Virus record (IMG/VR): IMGVR_UViG_3300037189_017154
Location: 1-64,000 of that record
Reading direction: 5' to 3' (one strand)
DNA length: 64,000 nucleotides
Source of the DNA: a virus
The position numbers were made by a program, and so were the translations under genes. Positions 55,266 to 64,000 of this stretch are shown piece by piece. The notes beneath the pieces were generated by a model that saw only the letters and a list, made by a program, of their open reading frames with translations, was not told the DNA's origin and searched no databases. Position 1 is the first letter of the stretch. Every line of letters starts with the position of its first letter.

Positions 55266-58200
55266 ATGATCACATTTATCGGCCAATCTGGGTCGTTGCT
55301 CTTGTTTACAAGTGAGCACCATGGTGTAGTTGTCGACACCGATTTTAATATGGTTGTTGAGTCAGGCGTTCCTGAGACTCTATTTTCTAGCCGTAGCTGG
55401 GAAAAATCTGATACAGAGCCTGGTCAAGATCTAACTGCTTTAGCCTCCATCTCTTTACAGACTATGGATGCAAAAACTATTATTGCGTCTGCTGGACGTA
55501 TGTATACCATTCCAAAATCTGCTCAAGCAGAAGCCAAGAAAGCTCTTGAATGGCACAAGGAGCACCACCGTGGCGGCACTCCTGTCGGCATGAATACAGC
55601 AAGAATTCTTGCTAAGGGTGGGCAAATAAGCCTACAAAAAGTACGCCACATCGCAAAGTACTTCCCTCGTCACGAAGTTGACAAAAAGGGTAAAGGCTGG
55701 AAGCCAGGCCAAGATAACTTCCCAAGCAACGGCAGAATTGCGTGGGCCTTGTGGGGTGGTGATTCAGCTTGGCGTTGGGCTGTTGATATTGTAAAACACG
55801 CAGATCCAAAACCAATTAAAGCTGGTGGCGGTTATCTGGCTCAGCAACAGCCTCAAGACCCTTTCCACAATGCGTTCACTCTTGAAGAAAACTATGGTCC
55901 AGAGTTTATGGCTCGTGTATGCCTTGATGGATCTGGACTAGATCGCCTATACAAAGTTGACATCGATGGTCAAGTTTACGTGTGGGATAACGACTGCTGG
56001 GACGACATGGGAAATGTCGACAGCGATGTCTGGGACTATGACCAGGGGTTAGATTATGAAGATGATGGCATAGAAAAAAGTCACATTCTTATTGATGCAT
56101 CGTCTGCTGTAATGATTGCAGCTCGTTTGGCAAACAATCCTTTCGGCAAAGTTTCTGTTTTTGATCTTGATGAGGACGAAGCTAGACTAGCTGCCCGATC
56201 AATTCCTGAAGAAGACTGGGAGATGATTGACCTAGGTATGGTAGCTGCTGGTGAAGGTGGTATTGGCCCAGCGTCATATACTCCAAAGGAACGTGCAGCA
56301 AACGTAGCTAAGCAACCTCGCTCTGCGGGTGGAAGATTTGGATCAAAGGGTAGTAAGGCTCAAGTTGGCCAGAAGACTACACCTGGAGCTAGCAACCCTG
56401 GTTCAGCTCCAAGTGCTGGAAAACCTGGGGGCATAAGCCTGGAAGATCAGAGAAAGAATGCTAACTCCGGTCTTCCTCCTCAAGAAATACTTGAAGGTCC
56501 TCTAGATACTTCTGGAATCCTTGGAGAACCTCGTACTCCAATCGATAGACCTAACGCTCGAATATCTGGCACTCTTCCTGCAATGACAAAGGAAGATCTC
56601 CACCAGGTTCTTTATGACTTCCCTGCTTGGGTTCAGAGCCAGCGTGCTTCTTATAGTCCTGGTGATTACCACACTCCTATGACTAGTGCTGGTGATGAGA
56701 AAAAAGAATCAGAAGACCCAGAATCTTACGACCACCCTTTACTTAAAAAGTGGCGTGCCACTAAACTCCGCGAAGAGATCAAACCTTCTACAGACACTAG
56801 CTGGGCAGCCCCGGTTGTTGCTGCTGCAGGAGTGGCTGAGGCTCAGAAGCCAGCCGTAGATCCTGAGAAGGAAGTTCAAAAAGATGAAGCCAAACCAGAA
56901 GGTGCTCCAAAGAGCAATCCAAAACCTAGCGATCCTGGTAAGCCGGTACAGCTTACTCCTGAAACTTCTGACGTACAGCCTCTGTATTTTGCTATTGTTG
57001 CTCCAGATGACCCTCAAGCAGTAACCGATCTAATTAGCATGGTCCCAGCCAGCTCAACGTCAACTGCTCCTATGATCTACAAGCGCTTAGATAAGAAGTG
57101 GGTTCGTGATGAGAAGACACTTGCTGATCTAAAGTCTGCAACTCCTCCACCTGTTGTCCCTCTTGACTCTGCAACTCTGAACGATGTTCTAAAGCAGGTT
57201 GACGGTCTAGTTGCATCTGCTGGTTACCTACAACACCAGATGATAGTTCTATGGGGACCTAGAGAAGATATTCTTGTTGCTGCTGGTGGCCTTGATAAAA
57301 ACAGAGGTAACGCAGAAGAACTTCGCCGTTACTGGACTGTTGGCAAGGGTGCAGCCAAGATTCGTTGGAACACTAAGGGTGACTGGACTCGTTGTGTTCG
57401 TCATTTAGAAAAGTATCTAGGCCCACGTGCTAAGGGATATTGTGCTCTACGCCACAAGGAAGTTACTGGTCTGTGGACTGGTGATAAGCGCCATCGTGAG
57501 CTATATGGACGTAAGGGTGTAAATAGTAACAAGGCATTCTTCAGTGATGAAGTCCTTAAGTCTTCAGAAATGGTCATCGACTCAGTAACCTTAGTTGCTC
57601 GTGCTAATGATGCTAAGCACCGTCTAGGTCTATTGGCAAGTGCACCTATTGCCACATCTACTAATGGAGGAATGTTCCGTATTCCTTTAGTAATCCCTGA
57701 GGGTAAGCAAACCGGAGATGGTCGTACTTTCCGCAAGGGATCAATCACAATGCGTGAACTACCACTGCCATTGCTATGGCAAGTTAGAACTTCAGACGGA
57801 CACAATGGGTCCGTTGTAATCGGTCGAATTGACCGAATGGAGCGTACTGAAGAAGGTATTGGAAATGCTGTTGGCATTTTTGATACTGGAGAGTATGGGC
57901 GTGAAGCCGAACGTTTGGTTCGCAACGGATTTATTCGTGGCGTATCAGCCGATATGGATCAGTTCGAGGCTGAAGAAGAAAAAGAAAAGAAAACTTCTAA
58001 GTCAAAGACTGAGAACGACATCGACATCGATGACGATAAAAAAGTTGGTGGGGACAAACTCACTATAAATAAAGCTCGGGTAATGGCAGTCACTATGGTG
58101 CCAAAGCCCGCGTTCCAAGAATGCAAAATCTTCCTCGTAGAGGAAGGTGAACCCCAGGAGGATAATATGATTCCACAAGATGGAATATATGCCGAAGACG

Positions 58201-59978
58201 TGGATTCACCTGACAATGCTGCACTTGTTGCATGTGCAATTGTTGCTGGTGTAATTCCTGTCGTGCCACCTGCTGAATGGTTCAACAATCCTAAGCTAAG
58301 TAAGCCTACTCCTATCACCGTTACTGACGATGGTAAAGTATTCGGCCACATTGCAGCTTGGAACGTTGATCATATCGGTTTGGTAGCAGGCACCAAACCT
58401 CCTCGCAGCAAGAGTAACTACTCTTACTTCCACACTGGCGTGATTCGTACTGCCAATGGTAAGGATGTACCTGTAGGTCAACTTACGCTAGCGGGAGGAC
58501 ATGCTTCACTAGAGGCTAGTGCCCTAGACGCTGTAAAGCACTACGACGACACTGCATCAGCAATTGCTGACGTACATGCCGGCGAAGATGCTCACGGTAT
58601 CTGGGTATCAGGAGGTCTACGCCCATCCGCAACCCCTGAGCAGATCCGTTCGCTTCGTGCATCGGCTCCATCAGGTGACTGGCGTCCAATCCGTGGCTCA
58701 CTTGAGCTAGTAGCTGTATGCCAGGTAAATGTTCCTGGTTTCCCGATCGCTCGTGCTCGTGTTGCTTCAGGTGCTGTTATGGCTCTTGTAGCGGCTGGTG
58801 CTCGTCCACTTGCTGAGCTAAAAGCTTCGCAGTTGTACGGCCCAGAAGCATTGGCTGCTGCTGCTAAGGCTAAGTTCGACCAGCTTCGTGCTGAGCGTGC
58901 TGCTGTTTTTGCAGTTAAGTCAGCTGAGCTATCAAACAAGATCCATGGTTACGTTGATGCTCTAGCAATTACTAAAGCAGAACGCGATACCGCTGCCAAG
59001 AAGCGTCAGGCTCTACCGGACGGTTCATATCCGATTCGTAATGAAGACGATTTGAAGAATGCTATCCAGTCATTCGGCCGTGCTAAGGAAGAAGACCGTG
59101 GAAAGGTACGTCGCCACATTATGCGTCGTGCTAAGGCCCTTGGCAAAATAGATCTAATCCCAGAGAAGTGGAATAAGCAACATGTTGCATCTACTTCAGA
59201 GTCAATCACAGCTTCAACTCAGCCGAATGAACTTCGTGCTCGTGTTGCAGCAGCTGCGGCGGCTCTGGGAAAATCTGATGCGGTTGAGCCTGTAAATCCT
59301 CTCCCTACAGTACCTGTTAAGGCTGAAGCACCTCTTGGTGTAGAACCTAAAGACAAGCCTGTAATGGAGAAGCAACCAGTCGATGAACGACTTACTCAGG
59401 AACAAATTGAGCAGAAGGTTATCCAAGAAGTTAAAAAGGATGCCGACCCATATGCTCAAGCTGGAGGTAAGTACATCCCTGGTAAGACTCAACCGCGTGA
59501 TGAGTATGGCAAGTTCCGTAAGGTTCTAGCCAGACTTAAGCTCAACCTAGGTGTTGCAGGTCTTGAAGATGTAGCCAGAAAAGTCTCAGCGGCAGAGGGG
59601 TACACCGAAATCGGTGACTACGGAACTGCTGCTAAGGCTGCTGGTGATCTGATTGACACTGTAGATCGTTTGGACACTGGTGCTTTGAATGCAAAGTCAC
59701 TAGAGAACATCCGTACTACAACGCAAGAACTAGGTAAAACTATTGCCAACCTACCACTGCCATTTAAGGATCCAAACGCGAAACTTAGATACAGTGACCT
59801 CCCACCTGTTCTGAAAGAGTTGCTTGACAACATGACAGATCGAGTGGAGCAGAAAATTGGTTCTAAGGATGCGGCCGTCGCTACCCAAGACGTACGTTCC
59901 TTTAAGTCAGGATCTAAGCTTTATAGCCAGTCGGATATTTCGACTCAGTTTAATAAGCTTCTAAGACTCCTAACCTAA
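55266..59978 (+). CDS. capsid maturation protease polyprotein
   Basis: 1570 residues, far longer than a standalone prohead protease (about 200-250). Residues about 75-180 hold the module HHRGGTPVGMNTARILAKGG, YFPRHEVD and GRIAWALWGGD common in actinophage head proteins. Residues 803-905 are an HK97-type (S78-like) protease: MFRIPLVIPEGKQTGDGRTF, H846 in SDGHNGSVVIGR and S894 in RGVSADMD as candidate catalytic His and Ser. Residues about 1015-1180 form the GHIAAWNVDHIGL..HASLEASALDAVKHYDD domain typical of actinophage capsid maturation proteases. Around 1255-1305 is the DLKNAIQSFGRAKEEDRGKV..RRAKALG module. Lies immediately before the capsid gene. Confidence 0.85.
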   Translation: MITFIGQSGSLLLFTSEHHGVVVDTDFNMVVESGVPETLFSSRSWEKSDTEPGQDLTALASISLQTMDAKTIIASAGRMYTIPKSAQAEAKKALEWHKEHHRGGTPVGMNTARILAKGGQISLQKVRHIAKYFPRHEVDKKGKGWKPGQDNFPSNGRIAWALWGGDSAWRWAVDIVKHADPKPIKAGGGYLAQQQPQDPFHNAFTLEENYGPEFMARVCLDGSGLDRLYKVDIDGQVYVWDNDCWDDMGNVDSDVWDYDQGLDYEDDGIEKSHILIDASSAVMIAARLANNPFGKVSVFDLDEDEARLAARSIPEEDWEMIDLGMVAAGEGGIGPASYTPKERAANVAKQPRSAGGRFGSKGSKAQVGQKTTPGASNPGSAPSAGKPGGISLEDQRKNANSGLPPQEILEGPLDTSGILGEPRTPIDRPNARISGTLPAMTKEDLHQVLYDFPAWVQSQRASYSPGDYHTPMTSAGDEKKESEDPESYDHPLLKKWRATKLREEIKPSTDTSWAAPVVAAAGVAEAQKPAVDPEKEVQKDEAKPEGAPKSNPKPSDPGKPVQLTPETSDVQPLYFAIVAPDDPQAVTDLISMVPASSTSTAPMIYKRLDKKWVRDEKTLADLKSATPPPVVPLDSATLNDVLKQVDGLVASAGYLQHQMIVLWGPREDILVAAGGLDKNRGNAEELRRYWTVGKGAAKIRWNTKGDWTRCVRHLEKYLGPRAKGYCALRHKEVTGLWTGDKRHRELYGRKGVNSNKAFFSDEVLKSSEMVIDSVTLVARANDAKHRLGLLASAPIATSTNGGMFRIPLVIPEGKQTGDGRTFRKGSITMRELPLPLLWQVRTSDGHNGSVVIGRIDRMERTEEGIGNAVGIFDTGEYGREAERLVRNGFIRGVSADMDQFEAEEEKEKKTSKSKTENDIDIDDDKKVGGDKLTINKARVMAVTMVPKPAFQECKIFLVEEGEPQEDNMIPQDGIYAEDVDSPDNAALVACAIVAGVIPVVPPAEWFNNPKLSKPTPITVTDDGKVFGHIAAWNVDHIGLVAGTKPPRSKSNYSYFHTGVIRTANGKDVPVGQLTLAGGHASLEASALDAVKHYDDTASAIADVHAGEDAHGIWVSGGLRPSATPEQIRSLRASAPSGDWRPIRGSLELVAVCQVNVPGFPIARARVASGAVMALVAAGARPLAELKASQLYGPEALAAAAKAKFDQLRAERAAVFAVKSAELSNKIHGYVDALAITKAERDTAAKKRQALPDGSYPIRNEDDLKNAIQSFGRAKEEDRGKVRRHIMRRAKALGKIDLIPEKWNKQHVASTSESITASTQPNELRARVAAAAAALGKSDAVEPVNPLPTVPVKAEAPLGVEPKDKPVMEKQPVDERLTQEQIEQKVIQEVKKDADPYAQAGGKYIPGKTQPRDEYGKFRKVLARLKLNLGVAGLEDVARKVSAAEGYTEIGDYGTAAKAAGDLIDTVDRLDTGALNAKSLENIRTTTQELGKTIANLPLPFKDPNAKLRYSDLPPVLKELLDNMTDRVEQKIGSKDAAVATQDVRSFKSGSKLYSQSDISTQFNKLLRLLT

Positions 59979-60009
59979 ATAATAAACAACTCAAAAACAG
60001 GGTAAAATA

Positions 60010-60115
60010 AAGTCTGGGTAGAGTGCCTGCCGCATGGTGCGGTAAGTCCCTTTGCTTTGGACCGAACAGCAAGGTATGTGAAATACGCATATCTCTAACT
60101 ATCCTAGGAGGATAA
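60010..60115 (+). promoter_or_regulatory. structured leader of the major capsid gene
   Basis: A TAAAAT box at 60003-60008 precedes about 100 untranslated bases with hairpins GTCC-CTTTGCTTT-GGAC and, around the SD, TATCCT-AGG-AGGATA (about 60100-60114), which would hide AGGAGG. CTTTGCT and AGCAAGG could pair in addition. The arrangement suggests translational control of capsid synthesis. Confidence 0.4.
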
Positions 60116-61948
60116 GTGGATCACATTAAATCGCAGGTAGATGGCCTAGCAGAACTAAGCGACGAGCAAGTCGCCGCTCTGCAAGAGTCAATCGTACGTG
60201 AATTTGAATTGGTCGAGGGTAAAGACCCATCTCCTGAGGTTGTTGACGCTATGACGTCACTTGCCGACATGTTGGACACCGTACGCGGTGAAACCAGTCG
60301 TCGCGAGGCCGCTAAAGAAGAGCTTGCTGCTCGTGCTGCCGAAGCGACTATGCGTGTTACAGGTGAGGACGGGGAGAACCCAGTTGGCGACATGCCAGTT
60401 GAGGAAGCTCCAGCTGAAGGTACTCCTGAAGAAGAGGCTACAGAAACCCCTGAAGAAGAGGCTGTAGAAACTCCTGAAGAAGAGGCCAAAGAAACTCCAG
60501 CTCAAGAGGACGAGGAAAAAAAGAAGGCTTACTCAGCTGAAACCTCTGACGCATCAATGACTCAGGTTGAAGGATCTGAACTATCAACCGAAGAAACCCA
60601 AACAACTACAACCGCTGACGCAGTTCAGCAGGAAGAGCAGGCCCCAGTGACCGCAGCAGCAGAAGAGAGCTTCCAGGCTCCAGCTGACCGTCAGCCTGTT
60701 ATTCAGGTTTCAGAGCCAGCAAAGGTAGCAATTACCGCTGGTGCTGACATCCCTGGCTACAGTGCTGGATCATCCATCTCTGACATGACCGAAGTTGCAT
60801 TAGCAATGGAGAAGAGAATTCATTCTCTACGTCGTGTTAACGGTGGAGATGGAGAGCAGCACATCGTTGCATCCATCACAACCGAATACCCAGAGGCTCG
60901 TACTCTAACAACTGACGCAGAGTCAAACGCTCTGAAGATTGCAGCCGTCGCAGGCCCAGAAGCACTTGTTGCTGCTGGTGGTCACGCAGCTCCATTCGAA
61001 GTCAAGTACGACATCTACTCAATCGGCTCAAGCAACGTTCGTCCTCTACGCGATGCATTGCCTCGCTTCCAGGCTGACCGTGGCGGTATCCGTTTCGTAA
61101 CTCCTCCATCATTCGCAGCTGGTACTTATGACACAGCTGTTGGTGTATGGACTGCAGCTAACGACTCAGCTACCACTCCTAGCCCAGCAAGCAAGACTAG
61201 CTACACTGTTACAGCTGCTGCTGAAAACACAAAGGCTACTGACGCTGTAACCCTACAGCTACAGTTCGGTAACTTGATGACTCGTGCTTACCCAGAGTTG
61301 ATTGCTCGTCACAACGAGCTAGCTCTAGTTCAGCACGCTCGTGAAGCTGAGCAGAACCTACTAAGCGCACTAAGCAGCGGTTCAACTGCTGTTACAACTA
61401 CTAACCTAATCGGTTTTGGTCGTGACTTCCTAGTTCAGATCCGTCGTGCAGCTGTTGCTTACCGTAACCGTCACCGTATCGCTCATGACACTCAGCTTCA
61501 GGCTTTCATCCCTGAGTGGGTATACGACGCTATGGCAGCAGACCTAACCTTGGCAATGCCAGGTGACGGTACTCTGTCTGTATCTAAGTCAGAGATCGAT
61601 GGTTACCTAGCACACAGCAACGTAACTCTAGTTGCTTCTCCAGACATGACTGTATTTGGTTCACAGAGTGCTGCTGCACTTCTTGAGTTCCCGGACAGCT
61701 TTGACTGGTACCTATTCGCTGAGGGAACATTCTTGTTCCTTGACGGTGGAACTTTGGACCTTGGAATTATTCGTGACTCCACCTTGGTTGGCACAAACGA
61801 TTACAAGATGTTCATTGAAACATTCGAAGCTGTTGCAAAGGTTGGTATTGAGTCTCTCAAGGTCACCTCAACCATCAGCATCAACGGTGTTGCTGCTGCA
61901 TTGCGCGACACCACAGGCGGTACTGCTGCCGCTACTATCGAGCTTTAA
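60116..61948 (+). CDS. major capsid protein with N-terminal delta/scaffold domain
   Basis: 610 residues, GTG start behind AGGAGG. Residues 1-75 are a helical delta-type scaffold domain; 85-215 are a long Glu/Thr/Pro/Ala-rich linker with repeats of ETPEEEA. The HK97-fold part runs from about 220 to 590 with PFEVKYDIYSIGSSNVRPLR, QFGNLMTRAYPELIARHNEL, FGRDFLVQIRRAAVAYRNRH and IPEWVYDAMAADL. The position right after the maturation protease fits. The protease presumably removes the N-terminal region at maturation. Confidence 0.85.
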   Translation: MDHIKSQVDGLAELSDEQVAALQESIVREFELVEGKDPSPEVVDAMTSLADMLDTVRGETSRREAAKEELAARAAEATMRVTGEDGENPVGDMPVEEAPAEGTPEEEATETPEEEAVETPEEEAKETPAQEDEEKKKAYSAETSDASMTQVEGSELSTEETQTTTTADAVQQEEQAPVTAAAEESFQAPADRQPVIQVSEPAKVAITAGADIPGYSAGSSISDMTEVALAMEKRIHSLRRVNGGDGEQHIVASITTEYPEARTLTTDAESNALKIAAVAGPEALVAAGGHAAPFEVKYDIYSIGSSNVRPLRDALPRFQADRGGIRFVTPPSFAAGTYDTAVGVWTAANDSATTPSPASKTSYTVTAAAENTKATDAVTLQLQFGNLMTRAYPELIARHNELALVQHAREAEQNLLSALSSGSTAVTTTNLIGFGRDFLVQIRRAAVAYRNRHRIAHDTQLQAFIPEWVYDAMAADLTLAMPGDGTLSVSKSEIDGYLAHSNVTLVASPDMTVFGSQSAAALLEFPDSFDWYLFAEGTFLFLDGGTLDLGIIRDSTLVGTNDYKMFIETFEAVAKVGIESLKVTSTISINGVAAALRDTTGGTAAATIEL

Positions 61949-61976
61949 GCCTTAGTAGTAAATCAGTAATCGTTGA

Positions 61977-62000
61977 GGGGGGCCCGGAAACGGGTCCCCC
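61977..62000 (+). terminator. strong hairpin after the capsid gene
   Basis: GGGGGCCCG pairs with CGGGTCCCCC around GAAA. No U-run follows directly, so it may be a partial terminator or an mRNA stabiliser that sets capsid-to-downstream ratios. Confidence 0.6.
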
Positions 62001-62040
62001 AATACGAAAAAACTTTAAACTTTTTTATTAAGGAATATAA

Positions 62041-63180
62041 ATGGCCACTTTTGACGGAGCGTTTCCAGCCCCGAAGATCGTACCTTCCGCATTTGGATTG
62101 TTTTCTGTAGTTAAGCCGGAAAATCCAAATTCTGAAGATAAGTGGGTTCGTGGTTTTAACCAATGGTGGGAGACCAGACCTAACTATGTACGTAACTGGG
62201 ATGAAACTAGCACTACTTCTTATGTAGTTGATACTAATCCAGCTGCTCCTCGTTACAGCTACCACATTCCATTTTTTATCGAATCTGAAGATTTTGCTTC
62301 GACTTTTGGTCTTAATGGTGAAGACAGATTTGCAAAAGTTCTTCGTCAACTTGAAGGTGTCTCTCAGAAAGCCTGTGAAGTAGAACTTTGGGATGGTGCA
62401 GTAGCACTCCAAGGAACTGGCACTGACTTAGTAAACCCATACCTATCTAAGGGATCTAGCGTCACGGTTCTTTCGGGACGTAAGTCTGATGGCTCAATTG
62501 CAGATCCTACTTCTGATGGTGCAGCAATTTCTGTTAAGCATGGTGTAGCTGTGCTTGAGTATCAAATTGGTCAGTACTCTTCTGGTGGTGAGCAGGGCTG
62601 GATCCACATGACTCGTGATGCAGCTGCAGTTCTTAGTTCTTATAATCAAATGGTATTCCACCAACCCGGAGCTTTAAATACACAGCACCTACAGACTTTT
62701 GGTGGTACCCCTCTAATAGTCGGATCTGGCTACTCAGGTAACGGTCCAGTAGTTAACGTAACTAATAAGGCTGCTGACGGAACTAACGCAACTTTAACTA
62801 CAGCTAACAACCACGGCCTTGCTGTTGGTGACACTGTAGTTGTTACTGGTGTTGACTCTACTTTCAATGGTACTTATGTGACTACCACTGGTACTACCGC
62901 AACTACGATTAAGTATGCTAAAGCATCTACTGTATCTTCTACTGCCGCTACTGGCACTGCTCAAATGCAGGCTAATAGCCGCTACAAATGGATTTACGCA
63001 TCAGGTGAAGTACGAGTTTATCTCGGAAAAGCTGAAGTGGTAAATGACAGCTTAGCTCAAGGCTATGGTGTTACATCAAATCAAAATGACATGAAAATTA
63101 AAGCTACTCGTGCAGCCGCCGTGTACTTTGATACATCCATCCACCTAGGTGTCAAGGTTGACTTGACTCTAACAAACTAA
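62041..63180 (+). CDS. putative minor capsid (second shell) protein
   Basis: 379 residues. After a VRGFNQWWETRPNYVRNW start it has the sequence GWIHMTRDAAAVLSSY, then LQTFGGTPLIVGSGYSG, a pattern seen in HK97-fold shell proteins where the P domain ends in T-x-x-G-T-P-hh-h-G-x-G-Y. Residues about 240-310 are an inserted beta module (NATLTTANNHGLAVGDTVVV, FNGTYVTTT) common in phage structural proteins. Its place between the major capsid and tail tube suggests a pentamer or other shell protein; confidence is moderate. AAGGAATATAA acts as SD. Confidence 0.5.
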   Translation: MATFDGAFPAPKIVPSAFGLFSVVKPENPNSEDKWVRGFNQWWETRPNYVRNWDETSTTSYVVDTNPAAPRYSYHIPFFIESEDFASTFGLNGEDRFAKVLRQLEGVSQKACEVELWDGAVALQGTGTDLVNPYLSKGSSVTVLSGRKSDGSIADPTSDGAAISVKHGVAVLEYQIGQYSSGGEQGWIHMTRDAAAVLSSYNQMVFHQPGALNTQHLQTFGGTPLIVGSGYSGNGPVVNVTNKAADGTNATLTTANNHGLAVGDTVVVTGVDSTFNGTYVTTTGTTATTIKYAKASTVSSTAATGTAQMQANSRYKWIYASGEVRVYLGKAEVVNDSLAQGYGVTSNQNDMKIKATRAAAVYFDTSIHLGVKVDLTLTN

Positions 63181-63199
63181 CAATTAAGGAGAATAGGTA

Positions 63200-64000
63200 A
63201 TGCCTACTCAAGACTATGCAGCCAGCATCCAAGGTGTGTCGATCCGTGTCACCCGCTTGGACGCATCTGGCAACTTGATGACAGGTCCCGGTGACAGCTA
63301 CGCAACATCAGCTTTCATGCGCTTGTCATTCACCCCTGAATACGAAGAAGGTGACGAGATCACTGAGAAGTCAGCAAACGGTACAGTTTGTGTAACTTAC
63401 AAGTCTCCAGACACTCTGAAGCGTATCACTATGGAACTAGCTATTTGTGAGCCAGATCCAGAACTAACTGCTCTATTATCTGGTGGTCTCTTGCTTCGCA
63501 AGAACCTAGGTACTTTTGCTTCAGCTAACAACCAGTCAATTGGTTGGGCAGCTCCAGGTGTTGGCGATGACCCAGCAGGTAACGGTGTTGCTATTGAAGC
63601 TTGGTCATGGGCTATTAAGAACGGTAAGAAGGCAGGAACTCTTCCTTACTTCCACTGGGTATTCCCATACGTTAAGGTTCGTCAGTCAGGTGACCGCGTT
63701 ATTGAAAACGGTCTATTGGCTAACACATTCGAAGGCTACGGTCTAGGAAACCCTAACTTTGCATCTGGTATTGATGGTCGCTGGGAGTTCCCAACTGCAG
63801 CTGAGCGTCCTTACTCATACGCACGTTCTGCTTGGGCTCCAGTAGGTCTATCTGGTTTCTACACTTGGAACTACGCTGGTGAAGGTACTACCGAACTTGG
63901 TACTCCTAACTACACAGCTGTTACTTCACTTGATGGTCTTAACTACAGCCTATCTACTGAAGCAATCACAACTGCTGGTGCGATCACTCTAGTTACTTCA
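63200..64000 (+). CDS. putative major tail (tube) protein, truncated by window end
   Basis: The reading frame starts MPTQDYAASIQGVSIRVTRL and is open to the window end (267 codons visible). The pattern TRLDASG, an EYEEGDEI segment, NGTVCVTYKSPD and LAICEPDPELTALLSGG matches actinophage major tail proteins. SD AAGGAGAATA. Expected to polymerise into the tail tube; the tail chaperones and tape measure should lie just beyond the window. Confidence 0.65.
   Translation, partial: MPTQDYAASIQGVSIRVTRLDASGNLMTGPGDSYATSAFMRLSFTPEYEEGDEITEKSANGTVCVTYKSPDTLKRITMELAICEPDPELTALLSGGLLLRKNLGTFASANNQSIGWAAPGVGDDPAGNGVAIEAWSWAIKNGKKAGTLPYFHWVFPYVKVRQSGDRVIENGLLANTFEGYGLGNPNFASGIDGRWEFPTAAERPYSYARSAWAPVGLSGFYTWNYAGEGTTELGTPNYTAVTSLDGLNYSLSTEAITTAGAITLVTS

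Noticed and set aside
60661-60710. ESFQAPAD in the capsid protein as a copy of the GFxQ motif
   Set aside because: It lacks the Gly, and the F-Q-x-P similarity is too short to count as another motif copy.

Overview
This 64 kb window is a continuous piece of a tailed bacteriophage genome (Caudoviricetes). Late genes in order are a DUF1360-like membrane protein, portal, capsid maturation protease, major capsid protein and major tail protein, with a large terminase upstream. An actinobacterial host is suggested by two ClgR-like regulators, two near-consensus IdeR/DmdR iron boxes, probable leaderless transcripts and capsid-protease accessory modules typical of actinophages. Base composition looks to be in the mid-40s percent G+C (estimated by eye) and Leu CTA is common, so the host is not necessarily a very high-GC streptomycete. 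No tRNA, integrase or insertion sequence is visible. The host genus cannot be named from this window.

Layout. 1-4.5 kb: end of a Lys/Ala/Pro-rich protein, small DNA-binding proteins, a protein with a terminase-small-subunit-like C-terminus, and a CHAP-like wall protein with a peptidoglycan-binding domain. 4.7-8.2 kb: a three-gene cassette of an unknown protein, a MoxR/CobS-like AAA+ ATPase and a VWA protein with an HExxH motif. 8.9-31 kb: about 65 small genes, mostly unknown, in short transcription units. Each unit usually has a sigma-70-like promoter with a conserved TGTC element, an AACGAAAGGAAA ribosome-binding leader and its own terminator. This region includes a prepilin-peptidase-like protein, two ClgR-like regulators, many CxxC microproteins, an NlpC/P60 lipoprotein, a dual-specificity phosphatase and two or three probable small RNAs. 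30.7-32.2 kb: five small membrane proteins and a peptidoglycan-binding protein, a candidate lysis module. 32.3-35.3 kb: HTH protein (small terminase candidate), large terminase and three small genes. 35.3-36.4 kb: a non-coding block made of GATC and AGCT words, then two iron boxes. 36.5-64 kb: the virion operon.

The most unusual content is in the virion operon. A Dps ferritin domain with a complete ferroxidase ligand set is fused to a phage module just after the portal. It is followed by a 4795-residue polyvalent protein built from duplicated modules, a ParB-like domain and two ArdC-like zincin domains. Twenty-six copies of a short motif, G-F-x-Q-x-[PAS]-G and variants, punctuate this protein. 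A 1570-residue protein carrying the prohead protease follows it. My reading (inference) is that the polyvalent protein is virion cargo, possibly cut at the motif. Iron boxes upstream and Dps inside the operon suggest that iron status and virion production are linked.

A second theme is RNA-level control. A candidate sRNA at 26.5 kb and terminator loops at 8.26 and 10.19 kb carry sequences complementary to the shared ribosome-binding leader of the small genes. A third is sequence dialect: intergenic spacers in the small-gene region are packed with four-base palindromes (GATC, AGCT, CCGG, GGCC) that the adjacent coding regions largely lack.
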